A stretch of DNA of 64,000 bases from Jeotgalibacillus sp. ET6 (GCF_029667115.1 NZ_JARUIU010000001.1:868001-932000); one strand, 5' to 3'; counted from the stretch's first letter, positions 37,397-47,988 are shown. Notes: generated from the sequence alone by a model not told the origin. Numbers and translations: made by a program.

Positions 37397-38326
37397 ATGC
37401 CAAATGCCGTTTTATCTCTGCCGAATAATGTAATAAGTGACATGAAAAAACACTATTCTCACATTCTGAAAGAAACCATTCCCCCGGGGGCGGTCTTTGC
37501 AGCCAAGTCTTCTGCTTACTCCATTACAGCTTATAAATCCGGGAAGGTGCTGTTTCAGGGAAAAGAAGGAGAAAAGGAATCTGCTAAATGGGCTGATAAG
37601 TCCATTACATCTTCACCTCTCAAAAAAGAGTCAACTGCTGCAAAAACAAAGGCGATTCTTCCACCCTCTATTTCCACCATGTCCATCATTGGTTCTGACG
37701 AGGTTGGTACTGGAGATTATTTTGGACCCATTACAGTTGCAGCCTGCTACGTCCGAAAAGACCAGATTTCTCTTTTACAAGAGTACGGGGTAAAGGACTC
37801 CAAGCATTTGAAAGATCCAGCCATTATAGAGATTGCAAAAAAGCTTATTCAAACGATCCCGTACAGTCTGCTGACCCTGCCGAACGAAAAGTACAACGAG
37901 CGCCAGGCTAAAGGGTGGACACAGGGAAAGATTAAGGCAGTCCTGCATAACCAGGCCATTTTGCATGTTATAAAGAAAATCTCACCGGAAAAGCCGGAGG
38001 GGATTTTAATTGACCAATTTGCTGAAAAGGATGTCTACTACCGACACCTTAAGAGTCAGCCTGAAATCATGAGGGAAAATGTTTATTTCAGCACAAAAGC
38101 TGAAGGAATCCATTTAGCCGTTGCGGCAGCTTCCATTATTGCCCGCTACGCCTTTCTGCACGCAATGGACAACTTAAGCACGGATGCCGGATTTACTCTG
38201 CCCAAAGGAGCCGGTGCAAAGGTGGATAGTATGGCAGCAAAGCTAATTAAACAAAAAGGGCTGCACGAATTAAACCACTTCGCCAAGCTGCATTTCGCTA
38301 ACACCCAAAAAGCACAGCGTTTGTGA
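37397..38326 (+). CDS. rnhC: Ribonuclease HIII
   Basis: The enzyme cleaves the RNA strand of RNA-DNA hybrids. It has 309 residues: an N-terminal TBP-like substrate domain (about 1-85) and a type-2 RNase H domain starting SIIGSDEVGTGDYFGP, with the DEVG metal site, then KDSKHL and ASIIARYAF. AAAGGAG precedes the ATG. It faces pheT, and the two share a bidirectional terminator. Confidence 0.97.
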   Translation: MPNAVLSLPNNVISDMKKHYSHILKETIPPGAVFAAKSSAYSITAYKSGKVLFQGKEGEKESAKWADKSITSSPLKKESTAAKTKAILPPSISTMSIIGSDEVGTGDYFGPITVAACYVRKDQISLLQEYGVKDSKHLKDPAIIEIAKKLIQTIPYSLLTLPNEKYNERQAKGWTQGKIKAVLHNQAILHVIKKISPEKPEGILIDQFAEKDVYYRHLKSQPEIMRENVYFSTKAEGIHLAVAAASIIARYAFLHAMDNLSTDAGFTLPKGAGAKVDSMAAKLIKQKGLHELNHFAKLHFANTQKAQRL

Positions 38327-38386
38327 AATGCACTAAAGGAGTAAAGGGGCCAGGCCCCTTTATCCCTTTAGAGCACTGCTATATAC

Positions 38387-38418
38387 AAAAAGCCGGCACA
38401 ACACTGTGCCGGCTTTTT
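38387..38418. terminator. Bidirectional terminator between rnhC and pheT
   Basis: AAAAAGCCGGCACA/GTGCCGGCTTTTT, works on both strands. A second GC-rich hairpin, AAAGGGGCC/GGCCCCTTT, lies at about 38342-38361. Confidence 0.93.
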
Positions 38419-38438
38419 GCGGTGATGTTCCTTGTTAT

Positions 38439-40853
38439 TTATCCTCTAAGTTCTGCTCCAGCCTGTTCTTTAACTGCATGCAGTACTTTTTCGTGTGCTT
38501 TTACTACTTCCTCGTCTGTCAGTGTTCTTGCCGGGTCCATATAAATGAGGGAGAAGGCAAGTGACTTTTTGCCTTTTTCCATATGTTCGCCTTGATAAAG
38601 GTCAAACAGCTTAACAGATTTTAAAAGACTGCCGCCTGCATGTTTAATGATGCGCTCAAGGTCTCCGCCCAGCACTTCACTGTTTACAACAAGTGCGATA
38701 TCACGAACGATCGATGGAAAACGCGGGATCGCTGAGTAGTGAAGAGGCGCTGTCTCATAGGTATAGACGGATTCAAGCTTCACTTCAAATACATAGGTTT
38801 CTTTTAAATCAAGTTCTTTTTGCTTTGAAGGGTGTACCTGGCCAATATATCCGATTTTTTCATCCTTAAGATAGATGGCAGCTGTACGGCCGGGATGAAG
38901 ATGTTCTTCCCTGCTTTGTTCATAGCGGATGTCTTCTATGACGCCAAGTCGTTCCCAAAGCAAATCCAGTACTCCTTTTACAGCGTAAAAGTCCACCGGT
39001 TTTTTCTCTCCCTGCCATGCATGAGAGTGCCACAAGCCTGTAACCGCTCCGGCCAGATGCTCATCTTCACGAGGAAGCTCCGAGCTGCTTTCTTCTAAAA
39101 AGACAGAGCCGGTTTCATAAAAGGCAATTCGGTCCTGCTGACGTGCAAGATTATAAGAAACACTTTCAAGCAACTGGGGAACGATGCTTAAACGAAGATT
39201 GCTTCTTTCTTCACTCATCGGCATCATCAGTTTAACCGGTTCACGTACATCCAAAGCAAATTCCTTTGCTTTTTGATCATTCGTCAATGAATAGGTTACG
39301 GCCTGCATGAGCCCCGCACCTTCTAGCACCTGGCGGATTAACCGTCTTTTTTGCTGACGCGCTGACAAGCCGCCCGGTTTCGTTTCGTGCACAGGAAGCG
39401 TCATCGGGATATGGTCGTAGCCGTAAAGACGGGCTACTTCTTCAATTAAATCTTCTTCGATTATCAGATCACCACGTCTTGTTGGTGCGGATACATGGAT
39501 CGTGGACTGATCTGCGGCTGCCTCGATCTGCAGTCTTCTGAATAAATCAAGAACTTCATCAACAGTCAGTTTCATGCCAAGGACACGATTGATTTTTTCA
39601 AGCGTAATGGATAGTTGCTTTTCTGTTTTATCCATTTTGTCCGTTCCCACTGTACCGCTTAATACGTCTCCGTCTGCATAAAGTGAGAGTAATTGAGCAG
39701 CCCGCTCTGCAGCAAGTTCGACCCGTTTTGGATCCACGCCTTTTTCAAAGCGGGAGCTTGCTTCACTGCGAAGTCCATGGTCTTTTGAGGTTTGGCGGAC
39801 GGAAGCGGGAGCGAAGTAAGCTGATTCCAGTAAAACATTTGTCGTTTCCCCCGAAACCTCACTATTCGCACCTCCCATTACGCCAGCAATTGCTACAGGC
39901 TCTTCACCATTTGTGATTACAAGGTGATGAGGCTTAAGCTCTCTTACCGCATCATCCAGCGTTTCAATTTTTTCATTTTCCTTCGCTAAACGAACCACAA
40001 TTTTATTTGTTTTCACCTGATCCAAGTCAAATGCATGAAGCGGCTGCCCGTATTCCAGCAAAACATAGTTCGTAATATCTACAACATTATTGTGCGGACG
40101 AATTCCTGCAGCAGTTAAGCGGCTCTGCATCCATTGAGGCGAAGGTCCGATTTTCACGTTTTCAATGACTTTCGCTAAGTAAATCGGATTTTCTTTTTCA
40201 GCTTCCACTTCGATCGTGACCCGGTCAGAAGCACGGCCCTCACTTTGGCTGTAATCAAGTTCAGGCAATTGAACTTTCCTGTCCAATATAGCGCCAACCT
40301 CATATGCCACCCCAAGCATGCTCATGGCGTCTGCACGGTTTGGTGTCAGCCCAAGCTCCAGAATGGAATCATTTAAGGCCAATGCTTCAATCGCATCTTC
40401 TCCAACTACTGCTTCTTTTGGAAAATTATAAATGCCTTCAGCGAACTCTTTAGGCACCAATTTTCCTTCTACACCCAGCTCCTGAAGCGAACAAATCATT
40501 CCGTTTGATGCTTCCCCGCGGAGCTTTGCTTTTTTTATTTTAAAATTGCCGGGTAATACTGCCCCCACCTTTGCGACAGCCACTTTTTGATCTTTTCCAA
40601 CATTGGCTGCCCCGCAAATAATCTGCACCGGCTCTTCTTCTCCAACGTCCACACTGCAAATATTCAGTTTGTCCGCTTCCGGATGCTTTTCGCAAGAAAG
40701 CACATGACCAATCACAACATTCTCTATGCCTTTACCGGAAACCTCTATGCCCTCAACCTCTATACCTGAGCGGGTTATTTTTTCTGCGAGCTCCTCAGGC
40801 GAAATACCTGACAGATCTACGTAATCCTGTAGCCATTTATAAGATACAAACAT
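38439..40853 (-). CDS. pheT: Phenylalanine-tRNA ligase beta subunit
   Basis: The large subunit of PheRS, carrying tRNA-binding and editing domains. The 804 residues show an N-terminal EMAP/OB-fold tRNA-binding domain (about 40-155, [20 protein letters not shown]), the B3/B4 editing domain near 215-400, B5, and a C-terminal ferredoxin-like anticodon-binding domain (about 710-804, [19 protein letters not shown]). It follows pheS after 20 bp and is regulated with it by the Phe T box. Confidence 0.98.
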   Translation of the reverse strand: MFVSYKWLQDYVDLSGISPEELAEKITRSGIEVEGIEVSGKGIENVVIGHVLSCEKHPEADKLNICSVDVGEEEPVQIICGAANVGKDQKVAVAKVGAVLPGNFKIKKAKLRGEASNGMICSLQELGVEGKLVPKEFAEGIYNFPKEAVVGEDAIEALALNDSILELGLTPNRADAMSMLGVAYEVGAILDRKVQLPELDYSQSEGRASDRVTIEVEAEKENPIYLAKVIENVKIGPSPQWMQSRLTAAGIRPHNNVVDITNYVLLEYGQPLHAFDLDQVKTNKIVVRLAKENEKIETLDDAVRELKPHHLVITNGEEPVAIAGVMGGANSEVSGETTNVLLESAYFAPASVRQTSKDHGLRSEASSRFEKGVDPKRVELAAERAAQLLSLYADGDVLSGTVGTDKMDKTEKQLSITLEKINRVLGMKLTVDEVLDLFRRLQIEAAADQSTIHVSAPTRRGDLIIEEDLIEEVARLYGYDHIPMTLPVHETKPGGLSARQQKRRLIRQVLEGAGLMQAVTYSLTNDQKAKEFALDVREPVKLMMPMSEERSNLRLSIVPQLLESVSYNLARQQDRIAFYETGSVFLEESSSELPREDEHLAGAVTGLWHSHAWQGEKKPVDFYAVKGVLDLLWERLGVIEDIRYEQSREEHLHPGRTAAIYLKDEKIGYIGQVHPSKQKELDLKETYVFEVKLESVYTYETAPLHYSAIPRFPSIVRDIALVVNSEVLGGDLERIIKHAGGSLLKSVKLFDLYQGEHMEKGKKSLAFSLIYMDPARTLTDEEVVKAHEKVLHAVKEQAGAELRG

Positions 40854-40873
40854 TTCATACCCTCCTTTTTATA

Positions 40874-41917
40874 TTACTTAATTTCTTTTTGTCCAAACTG
40901 AGTAAGAAAACGCTGATCATTTGCATAATAATGACGGATATCATCGATTCCATATTTCAGCATAGCAATTCGTTCCGGTCCCATTCCAAATGCAAATCCG
41001 GTGTATTTTTTCGAATCAAAGCCTGCCATTTCGAGTACATTCGGGTGCACCATTCCAGCTCCTAAAATTTCAATCCAGCCCGTGCCTTTGCAGACGCTGC
41101 ATCCTTTGCCCCCGCAAATTTTACAGGAGATATCCATTTCAACAGATGGTTCTGTAAATGGGAAGAAACTTGGACGCAGCCGGATTTCACGGTCTTCTCC
41201 AAACATTTTTTTCGCGAAAGTATTTAATGTACCCTTTAAGTCACTCATGCGGATATTTTCATCAACGACAAGACCCTCAATCTGCATAAATTGATGAGAA
41301 TGAGTCGCGTCGTCATTATCTCTGCGGTAAACTTTTCCCGGACAGATGATTTTCACAGGACCTTTGCCTTGATGACGCTCCATCGTTCTCGCCTGAACAG
41401 GGGAGGTATGCGTGCGCAGCAGGATATCCTCCGTGATATAAAATGAGTCCTGCATATCACGTGCCGGATGGCCTTTTGGCAAATTTAACGCTTCGAAATT
41501 ATAGTAATCCTTTTCTACTTCAGGTCCCTCTTCCACTGTGTATCCCATTGAAATAAACAGATCTTCAATGTCTTCAATGACGCTTGTTAAAGGGTGATGC
41601 GTTCCACTGTTAACCGGCCGGCCGGGCAGTGTTACATCAATTGATTCTTCTGCCAGTTTTTTTTCAATCTCTGCTTTTTCAAGCAGCTGCTGTTTTGCTT
41701 CAATGGATTTTGTGATATCATCACGCACTTCATTGGCGAGAGCTCCCATTTTAGGCCGTTCTTCAGCTGAAAGCTTTCCCATGCCTTTTAACACTTCTGT
41801 TATAGGACCTTTTTTCCCTAAGTAAGCGACCCGCACATCGTTTAACTGCTTTAAATCAACAGCCTCTTCAACTTGAGCAGTTGCTTCCTGCTTGAGCTGC
41901 TTTAATCTTTCTTCCAT
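40874..41917 (-). CDS. pheS: Phenylalanine-tRNA ligase alpha subunit
   Basis: The catalytic class-II synthetase subunit. I choose the ATG at 41917 ([16 protein letters not shown], 347 residues) behind GGGAGG; the longer frame reads into the T-box terminator. An N-terminal coiled coil (about 1-85) precedes motif 2 ([20 protein letters not shown]) and motif 3 ([17 protein letters not shown]). A four-Cys segment [14 protein letters not shown] is present, as in many Gram-positive PheS. Confidence 0.97.
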   Translation of the reverse strand: MEERLKQLKQEATAQVEEAVDLKQLNDVRVAYLGKKGPITEVLKGMGKLSAEERPKMGALANEVRDDITKSIEAKQQLLEKAEIEKKLAEESIDVTLPGRPVNSGTHHPLTSVIEDIEDLFISMGYTVEEGPEVEKDYYNFEALNLPKGHPARDMQDSFYITEDILLRTHTSPVQARTMERHQGKGPVKIICPGKVYRRDNDDATHSHQFMQIEGLVVDENIRMSDLKGTLNTFAKKMFGEDREIRLRPSFFPFTEPSVEMDISCKICGGKGCSVCKGTGWIEILGAGMVHPNVLEMAGFDSKKYTGFAFGMGPERIAMLKYGIDDIRHYYANDQRFLTQFGQKEIK

Positions 41918-41949
41918 CACGAATTCCTCCCTGTTTCTATTCATTTTTT

Positions 41950-42225
41950 GAACGCAAAAAAGCACTTCTCCCCTATAAGGTTAGGGACGAAGCGCTTGGA
42001 TTCCGTGGTACCACCCTAGTTAACAGTCAATAAACTGCTCACTCTTAATTGGATAACGGCTATTCGCAGCCGGAGCATCTTTACACGCAATGTGGTCCCG
42101 ATGTCAACTCTGGAGGTGAACTTCATCAAGCATTCCCATAAGCACCCTTTCAATCAAGGGGCGCTCTCCCTGCATGCTTTTGCCTGATTACTTTTCTCCA
42201 TCAATGTTTTTTATAGCATTAATGG
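41950..42225 (-). promoter_or_regulatory. Phenylalanine T-box leader of pheST
   Basis: The minus-strand leader contains the T-box antiterminator core AGGGTGGTACCACGG (42018-42003). It is followed by a terminator, AGCGCTTC ... GAAGTGCT, with six T (about 41996-41953). A candidate UUC specifier lies upstream in AAGTTCACC. Uncharged tRNA-Phe should switch transcription on. Confidence 0.95.
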
Positions 42226-42229
42226 TATT

Positions 42230-42257
42230 AGTATAAACTAATTCTGTCTGCTTTCAA
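42230..42257 (-). promoter_or_regulatory. Sigma-A promoter of pheST
   Basis: Minus strand: TTGAAA (42257-42252), 16 bp, TATACT (42235-42230). Confidence 0.78.
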
Positions 42258-42267
42258 ACCTTTTTTC

Positions 42268-43020
42268 TTATCCTTTTAAATGAAACAGCAGGATTCCGGC
42301 TGCTACTGCTACATTAAGGGATTCGCTTTTGCCTTGAATCGGCACATATAAATTCTGATTCGTAAGATCGAGGAACTCTTTATTGACCCCTGCTCCTTCA
42401 TTGCCCATAATCAAGGCAAATGACTCTCCGGACGGCGCGTTCCTAAAGGAGGATGCATTTTGCAGAGCTGTTCCGTAAAGAGGAATGCCTTGTTCTTTTA
42501 CGGTCTGAATGGTGTTTGTTAAATCCTCCTTTACAATCGGCAAATGAAAATGACTGCCCTGAGCCGATCGTAAAACCTTTGCATTATAAGGGTCTGCTGA
42601 ACCTTTCCCAAGTACAACGAGATCAATTCCAGCTGCATCTGCCGTGCGGATCATTGTGCCGATATTTCCAGGATCCTGAACACCATCAATGAGTAAAATG
42701 GTCTCAGCATTAAACTCTGTCAGAGGACGGGATTCCTGTATGCAAACAGCAAAGATCCCCTGTGTATGTTCTGTTTCTGCAATTGCTTTTGTAATTTCAT
42801 CTGTCAGCCCTGTAACGGGAATGGAATCATCGTCGAGCCATTTAGGAATTTCCACTCCTTCGCGAATCATCACTTCTTTCACTGCATTTGCTTTTATTGC
42901 CTCTTCAACTAAATGAAATCCTTCAACCAGGAATAGATTTGATTGATCCCGGCCTTTTTTTGTCAGAAGCTTTTTCCACGCTTTTACCTGAGGGTTTTGA
43001 AGTGATTGTAAAAAATTCAT
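42268..43020 (-). CDS. ysgA: TrmH-family RNA 2'-O-methyltransferase (YsgA)
   Basis: A SPOUT-class methyltransferase, probably acting on 23S rRNA, of 250 residues. The N-terminal substrate-binding domain has SLQNPQVKAWKKLLTKKGR and FLVEGFHLVEEA. The SAM-binding knot has DGVQDPGNIGTMIRTADAAG, then IMGNEGAGV and PIQGKSESLNVAVAAGILL. The gene lies just upstream of the pheS promoter. The exact target nucleotide is not known from the sequence. Confidence 0.93.
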   Translation of the reverse strand: MNFLQSLQNPQVKAWKKLLTKKGRDQSNLFLVEGFHLVEEAIKANAVKEVMIREGVEIPKWLDDDSIPVTGLTDEITKAIAETEHTQGIFAVCIQESRPLTEFNAETILLIDGVQDPGNIGTMIRTADAAGIDLVVLGKGSADPYNAKVLRSAQGSHFHLPIVKEDLTNTIQTVKEQGIPLYGTALQNASSFRNAPSGESFALIMGNEGAGVNKEFLDLTNQNLYVPIQGKSESLNVAVAAGILLFHLKG

Positions 43021-43134
43021 CATATTCCTTCTTTCCTGTATCCAGTCGTCCCTTCATTATATACGAGCTATTGCGGATAAAAAAGCAGAGACTGGGGAAA
43101 ATAATAGAACTCTACGCGATAGGAGGTTTTTTGT

Positions 43135-43344
43135 ATGGATTTAAATATCAGAAAAACGGTTATCCATAATGTGAAGGATAATTCTCCACAGGAATTAGAA
43201 GCTACCATTGTGGATTCAATCGAGCGTCAGGATGAGCATCTGCTCCCGGGTTTAGGTGTATTGTTTGAGCTTATATGGAATAAAAGTTCAAAGGACGAAC
43301 GGGATCAAATGATTGGGACGCTTGAAGGCGGATTAAAGCATTAA
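43135..43344 (+). CDS. sspI: Small acid-soluble spore protein SspI
   Basis: A 69-residue minor SASP made in the forespore; its family is defined by the ending LPGLGVLFELIWN...LEGGLK, which is present. TAGGAGG precedes the ATG. Upstream, GGATA and GGGAAAATA separated by 15 bp resemble a forespore (sigma-F/G) promoter, a weak match. It supports a sporulating organism. Confidence 0.95.
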   Translation: MDLNIRKTVIHNVKDNSPQELEATIVDSIERQDEHLLPGLGVLFELIWNKSSKDERDQMIGTLEGGLKH

Positions 43345-43491
43345 AAAAAGCTGCCGGTAAAGACAGCTGAAAAACAGTTGATGCACTCGTTGATGGAATG
43401 CTGATTGGAATCTCCAAACAGTGGTCCGCAGCGGGTGTTTTAACTTTGAAAACGTTGCATTTATTTGCAGAGAAATTTAATAAAGTATTCT

Positions 43492-43950
43492 TTAGCTTTC
43501 CTGTCCCTGAACAAAGAAATCAAATCCGAGCATTGTCCCGATTCCAAATACGAGGGACCAAACGCCAATGCTGATGGTCAGCCACAGCAGCGTCCACGAT
43601 TTTTGAGCGCCAAGACTCATGCCGATAAAAGCCGCGATGTGTGTTCCTATTAAGATCGGTCCTAAAAGAGCCAGACCAGGCAGTCCATATTTGTTCCAGA
43701 TTTTCCGCCCTCTTTCCTGCCTCTTATTTTTCTTCGGTTTATCATTTTTTGACCTTTTCGCAAAATAGGATTTCACCTGTTCAAATAATACCACCAGCAG
43801 GACAACAGTCAGCATATTACCAAGAAACCCTGTGAGCATGACCAAAACAGGCGAATGCCCCCTTACGATCCCTAGAGGAATAACAAGAGCAATTTCAAGC
43901 CATGGTGTTGCAGCTGCCAAAAAAATTAACGCATATTCAACAAAGATCAC
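43492..43950 (-). CDS. COG2426 small multidrug-export-family membrane protein
   Basis: A 152-residue membrane protein starting at GTG 43950 (IFVEYALIFLAAATPWLEIA) with AGGAGG upstream. It has about four helices: EIALVIPLGIVRG and LLGPILIGTHIAAFIG are the re-entrant-type segments of this family (Sm_multidrug_ex, PF06695). A basic loop at about 65-85 (KRSKNDKPKKNKRQERGRK) lies between them. The export function is a family label without direct proof. A terminator directly upstream separates it from the peptidase gene. Confidence 0.82.
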   Translation of the reverse strand: MIFVEYALIFLAAATPWLEIALVIPLGIVRGHSPVLVMLTGFLGNMLTVVLLVVLFEQVKSYFAKRSKNDKPKKNKRQERGRKIWNKYGLPGLALLGPILIGTHIAAFIGMSLGAQKSWTLLWLTISIGVWSLVFGIGTMLGFDFFVQGQES

Positions 43951-43963
43951 GTTCGTTCCTCCT

Positions 43964-44005
43964 AAAAAAAGACTTCACCTCCTTCTATACGCAAGAGGTG
44001 AAGTC
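43964..44005 (-). terminator. Terminator after the M42 peptidase gene
   Basis: Minus-strand stem GACTTCACCTC/GAGGTGAAGTC followed by seven T, starting 11 nt after the stop. Confidence 0.93.
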
Positions 44006-44015
44006 TGGTTTCATA

Positions 44016-45101
44016 TTAATCAAATGTAATTTTATTTACCTGATCACGATCTAATTTCTTTATTAATTCAACAATAAGTTTTACTGCATTTTCATAATCA
44101 TCTTTATGAATCATTGCAGCGTGGGAGTGGATATAACGGGACGCAACAGTGATTGCAATCGATGGTGCCCCGTTTGCAGCCAGATGAATGGAGCCCGCAT
44201 CTGTTCCGCCTCCTGCTATTGCATCAAATTGATAAGGAATTCCATGCTCATCTGCAACAGAAGTAACAAAATCACGAAGGCCCTTATGGCCAACCATTGA
44301 AGCGTCATATAAAATAACTTGAGGCCCTTTCCCCATTTTTGAGGAGGCTTCCTTAGATGTAACACCAGGAGTATCGCCCGCAATGCCTACGTCAACTGCA
44401 ATACCAATATCCGGCTTGATGACTGAAGCCGCCGTTTTAGCTCCGCGCAGCCCCACTTCTTCCTGTACCGAGCCAACACCGTACACTTCATTTGGATGGC
44501 TTGCATCTTTTAAGCCGCGGAGAACATCAATTGCAATTGCACAGCCAATACGGTTATCCCATGCTTTGGCAAGAAGCATTTTTTCGTTGTTCATAACCGT
44601 AAATTCAAAGTAAGGCACGACCATGTCGCCAGGCGTAATTCCCCATTCAACTGCCTCTTCACGTGAAGACGCACCAATGTCAATGAACATATCTTTTATG
44701 TCCACCGGCTTTTTGCGTGCTTCCGGCGGCAGAATATGCGGCGGTTTGGATCCAATAACACCAGTGATATCCCCTTTTCTGGTAACAATCGTTACACGCT
44801 GCGCCAGCATAACCTGAGACCACCAGCCTCCTACCGTTTGAAAGCGCAGAAATCCTTTGTCATCTATTTGGGTAATCATAAACCCTACTTCATCAAGATG
44901 TCCTGCCACCATAACCCGGGGTCCGCCCTGCTCACCGGTTTTCTTTGCAATTAAACTGCCAATGCCGTCCGTTGTTACTTCATCAGAAAATGGAGCTATG
45001 TATTTTTTCATGACCTCGCGCGGTTCCCGTTCATTGCCCGGGATCCCTTTTGCATCCGTTAAATCTTTCAGCATTTGCAACTGCTCAGTTAAATTCGTCA
45101 T
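44016..45101 (-). CDS. ysdC: M42-family aminopeptidase/cellulase (YsdC-like)
   Basis: A metallopeptidase forming large TET-type particles. I choose the ATG at 45101 ([16 protein letters not shown], 361 residues) with GGGGAGG eight bases upstream. Metal and catalytic segments: [45 protein letters not shown] and a C-terminal [11 protein letters not shown]. The gene corresponds to ysdC, once labelled endoglucanase; a peptidase role is more likely from the family. Confidence 0.93.
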   Translation of the reverse strand: MTNLTEQLQMLKDLTDAKGIPGNEREPREVMKKYIAPFSDEVTTDGIGSLIAKKTGEQGGPRVMVAGHLDEVGFMITQIDDKGFLRFQTVGGWWSQVMLAQRVTIVTRKGDITGVIGSKPPHILPPEARKKPVDIKDMFIDIGASSREEAVEWGITPGDMVVPYFEFTVMNNEKMLLAKAWDNRIGCAIAIDVLRGLKDASHPNEVYGVGSVQEEVGLRGAKTAASVIKPDIGIAVDVGIAGDTPGVTSKEASSKMGKGPQVILYDASMVGHKGLRDFVTSVADEHGIPYQFDAIAGGGTDAGSIHLAANGAPSIAITVASRYIHSHAAMIHKDDYENAVKLIVELIKKLDRDQVNKITFD

Positions 45102-45191
45102 TTCTTTAGCCTCCCCATCATTCATTCCATTAAGCATTATACCATTTCGTCTAAACATTCACAAAATTGACCTGTTCTGCTTTGGATGTTT

Positions 45192-45677
45192 TTAATAGCC
45201 TTGCTGCTGTCTTAGAATGTTAATCTCATTTTTATCCACGTAAGCCTGCATGACCTCATCTTCTGTAAATCCAAGCGAACGGCCGATGCCGAGATAAACC
45301 TTCCAGGCTTGCGCATACGTCTGATAATCGGCATTTACTGCAAATGAATGGATACTGCCATATAACTCCTTAAATTGTTCCGTAAGTTCTCCAGCTGGCT
45401 CTTCTCTTTTAAACCCTTCATATCTAAGCCCTTTTTCAAGACCCAGGGAAAGCAGAAAATGTACTCCATCCACATACTCCTCAAGGATCACATCTTTATC
45501 TGAAGGATCTTTTTCACTCCAAAATTTAAAGCAGCGTGTTTCATTTGCCAGCTCTCCTGCTTCAACAAACAGCGCTACAATTTTTTTATCAAACAGATTC
45601 TGATTTTCAATATTTTTCTCTTTTTCTATGAATGCATCCAGCTGCTGCTGCATGTCATAAAGCTTTGTCCAGTTCAT
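45192..45677 (-). CDS. Dimeric all-alpha dUTP diphosphatase
   Basis: A 161-residue MazG-related dUTPase (dUTPase_2). Helical motifs VALFVEAGELANETRCFKFW with EAGE and CFKFWS, and EEYVDGVHFLLSLGLEKG with the second metal-binding E..D pair, are those of this fold. The enzyme removes dUTP to keep uracil out of DNA. B. subtilis has no such gene in this place. It is an isolated gene on the minus strand, divergent from ysdB. Confidence 0.88.
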   Translation of the reverse strand: MNWTKLYDMQQQLDAFIEKEKNIENQNLFDKKIVALFVEAGELANETRCFKFWSEKDPSDKDVILEEYVDGVHFLLSLGLEKGLRYEGFKREEPAGELTEQFKELYGSIHSFAVNADYQTYAQAWKVYLGIGRSLGFTEDEVMQAYVDKNEINILRQQQGY

Positions 45678-45814
45678 TTTTGCACGTCCTTTCCCTCACA
45701 GTGTACCAGAAAAAATGATTCGGGAAACCCTACAAAACCTTTTAAAAAATGAAACCTTTTTCATATCCAATTCGTACAGAAGAAAGGACTGACTTTAGGC
45801 AGGGGGATCGCATA

Positions 45815-46222
45815 ATGATATTGATCGTTCTTCGTTTGGTGATTACAGCACTTATTATTTATTTATTATACAAAGGCTTTAAGTATTTATTTGATCCCAA
45901 ACGAAAACTTGAACTGGCTCACGAAAAAGAAGAGTATTATTTTTACGACGATGCAAAAAACGTTCGAAAAAATTTTTTTCTCACGTATAAAGGTGTTCTT
46001 TTTCAAGGTGAAAAGTACCTCGGTGAATCAGATCGGTCTTTTGAAGTGCTCTCCATTTTCGTATGGACAAAAGATCCTTCCAAGCTTCACGGTTTTACAG
46101 TCGAGGATTTTCTTTTTCTTGAAACAGATATTAAAAGCAGCTACCCTATGGCACAAATCGACTGGAAGAGTCCGATAAAAGAATTAATGGTAAAAGCAAA
46201 AAAAGAGGAGCTTGGGACATAA
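45815..46222 (+). CDS. ysdB: YsdB-family membrane-anchored protein
   Basis: I choose the ATG at 45815 (MILIVLRLVITALIIYLLYK, 135 residues) with AGGGGG upstream; it matches the B. subtilis YsdB start. One N-terminal membrane helix is followed by a soluble domain (RKNFFLTYKGVLFQGEKYL, then FVWTKDPSKL and YPMAQIDWKSPI). B. subtilis ysdB is controlled by sigma-W. The last codons and the stop (KEELGT) lie within the edge of repeat copy D. Confidence 0.88.
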   Translation: MILIVLRLVITALIIYLLYKGFKYLFDPKRKLELAHEKEEYYFYDDAKNVRKNFFLTYKGVLFQGEKYLGESDRSFEVLSIFVWTKDPSKLHGFTVEDFLFLETDIKSSYPMAQIDWKSPIKELMVKAKKEELGT

Positions 46223-46433
46223 GTGTCTCAAGCTCTACGACCGGTTCACTTCGCTTCAGGCGGACGCTTTCCGCAGGGACGGCGCTGAGCCTTTTCAGGG
46301 CCTTGCCCTGTAAAGTCTCAGCTTGCCGTCATATCCTGCAGGAGTCGCCACCTTCCGCTCCGCTCACCTACTACTAGTAATAAATATGTCCTCTTTTTTA
46401 AACTTTTATGAGTTATGTCCCAGCCTCTCTTTT
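46200..46433 (-). repeat. 3'-UTR repeat family, copy D (between ysdB and ysdA)
   Basis: Full copy filling the whole gap between two convergent genes. On the minus strand it begins at the ysdA stop with GAGGCTGGGACATAACTC, runs through GAGCGGAAGGTGGCGACTCC and the hairpin GACGGC-GCTGAG-CAGGGC/GGCCCTG-CTCAGC-GCCGTC. It ends in terminator GAGCTTGAGACA/TGTCCCAAGCTC, CTC and seven T. Ten bases, TGGGACATAA, near its start pair exactly with TTATGTCCCA of the terminator. Confidence 0.92.
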
Positions 46434-46712
46434 TTAAATCCACAGCATAAGCAGTACAATGCCATATGTAATTGCGAAAAACGGGAGACCGAATTTAAAG
46501 GAGTTATGTTTTGTTTTATGCCGGAATTTTTTCATCCCGGCATATGTGCCCACAGCCCCTCCCAGGATCGTTATAGCCCATAATGTGTTTTCTGAAATTC
46601 TGTATTGATTTTTTCGTGCTCTTTTTTTGTCTGCTCCCATACAAGAAAAGCCGATAAGCGACATAACTGCCAGGTACGTTGTAAAAATGATAGGGATCGT
46701 TGCCGGGTTCAT
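46434..46712 (-). CDS. ysdA: DUF1294 membrane protein (YsdA)
   Basis: I choose the ATG at 46712 (MNPATIPIIFTTYLAVMSL, 92 residues) with AAGGAG seven bases upstream. Three hydrophobic segments and the conserved DKKRARKNQYRISENTLW and GGAVGTYAGMKKFRHKTKH are typical of DUF1294. Function unknown. It follows rplT-rpmI-infC in the same order as in B. subtilis, but has its own start region and a terminator lies between. Confidence 0.88.
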   Translation of the reverse strand: MNPATIPIIFTTYLAVMSLIGFSCMGADKKRARKNQYRISENTLWAITILGGAVGTYAGMKKFRHKTKHNSFKFGLPFFAITYGIVLLMLWI

Positions 46713-46820
46713 GTTACAGCTCCTTATGCAGGTTGTACGTGAGCTTCGTGAAGCTGTTAAGCTGAGCTCATGTATCAATCAGATTTTCATTTCTTACTAG
46801 CAGAACTGCATTTGTGATGT

Positions 46821-46848
46821 AAAAAAGACTGCCCTAAAAAGGACAGCC
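46821..46848 (-). terminator. Terminator of infC-rpmI-rplT
   Basis: Minus-strand stem GGCTGTCC/GGGCAGTC followed by six T. Confidence 0.85.
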
Positions 46849-46860
46849 TGGATTAAACAA

Positions 46861-47232
<372 letters not shown>

Positions 47233-47262
47233 CTAATAAATCATTGTACTGTTTTAGTTTGA

Positions 47263-47451
47263 TTAGATCATGTGTTTGATGCGTTTGTAATCGCCAGCTG
47301 AAACCGTTGAGCTCTTACGCAATTTACGTTTAGCTTTTGTTGATTTGTTAGCGAAAAGGTGACTTGTGAACGCGCGTGAACGCTTAAGCTTTCCAGATCC
47401 AGTCTTTTTGAAACGCTTAGCTGATCCGCGGTGAGTTTTCATTTTTGGCAT
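47263..47451 (-). CDS. rpmI: 50S ribosomal protein L35
   Basis: A 62-residue, very basic protein ([20 protein letters not shown] ... [20 protein letters not shown]), slightly shorter than the usual 64-66. Middle gene of the infC-rpmI-rplT operon. Confidence 0.98.
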   Translation of the reverse strand: MPKMKTHRGSAKRFKKTGSGKLKRSRAFTSHLFANKSTKAKRKLRKSSTVSAGDYKRIKHMI

Positions 47452-47472
47452 GAGTATTGTCCTCCTTAAAAC

Positions 47473-47988
47473 TTACTTTTCGTTCGTTGGTGCCAGCATA
47501 AGAAACATGCTGCGGCCATCCATTTTTGGCTTCGTTTCAACGGTGGAAACGTCTTTGCATGCTTCAGCAAACCGCTCAAGCACACGCTGTCCGATTTCCT
47601 TGTGCGTGATCGCACGGCCGCGGAAACGGATAGATGCTTTCACTTTGTCCCCTTTTTCAAGGAACTTACGGGCATTGCGAAGCTTCGTGTTAAAATCATG
47701 TTCTTCGATCGTAGGACTTAAACGTACTTCTTTCAAATTTATGATTTTTTGATTCTTACGCGCTTCTTTGTCTTTCTTTTGCTGCTCGAATTTAAATTTG
47801 CCGTAATCCATGATACGGGCTACTGGCGGCTTTGCATTCGGTGCAACTAGTACTACATCCAGGTTTACACGGGCTGCGATTTCAAGGGCTTCATTCTTGG
47901 ATTTAATTCCAAGCTGCTCCCCGTTTTGATCGATCAGCCGAACTTCACGTGCACGAATGCCTTCATTTAATAATACGTCTTTGCTAAT
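47473..47988 (-). CDS. infC: Translation initiation factor IF-3
   Basis: The factor keeps ribosomal subunits apart and checks the start codon. I choose an ATT codon at 47988 (then [18 protein letters not shown], 171 residues): GGAGG lies nine bases upstream and the homologous segment starts here in B. subtilis, also with ATT. The longer ATG frame runs into the leader and is not supported. An AUU start is the classical way IF-3 represses itself. The N-domain and the C-domain ([20 protein letters not shown]) are complete. Confidence 0.95.
   Translation of the reverse strand: MSKDVLLNEGIRAREVRLIDQNGEQLGIKSKNEALEIAARVNLDVVLVAPNAKPPVARIMDYGKFKFEQQKKDKEARKNQKIINLKEVRLSPTIEEHDFNTKLRNARKFLEKGDKVKASIRFRGRAITHKEIGQRVLERFAEACKDVSTVETKPKMDGRSMFLMLAPTNEK

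Noticed and set aside
41918-41965. Extended start of pheS
   Set aside because: The extra codons lie in the T-box terminator; the ATG at 41917 has GGGAGG upstream.
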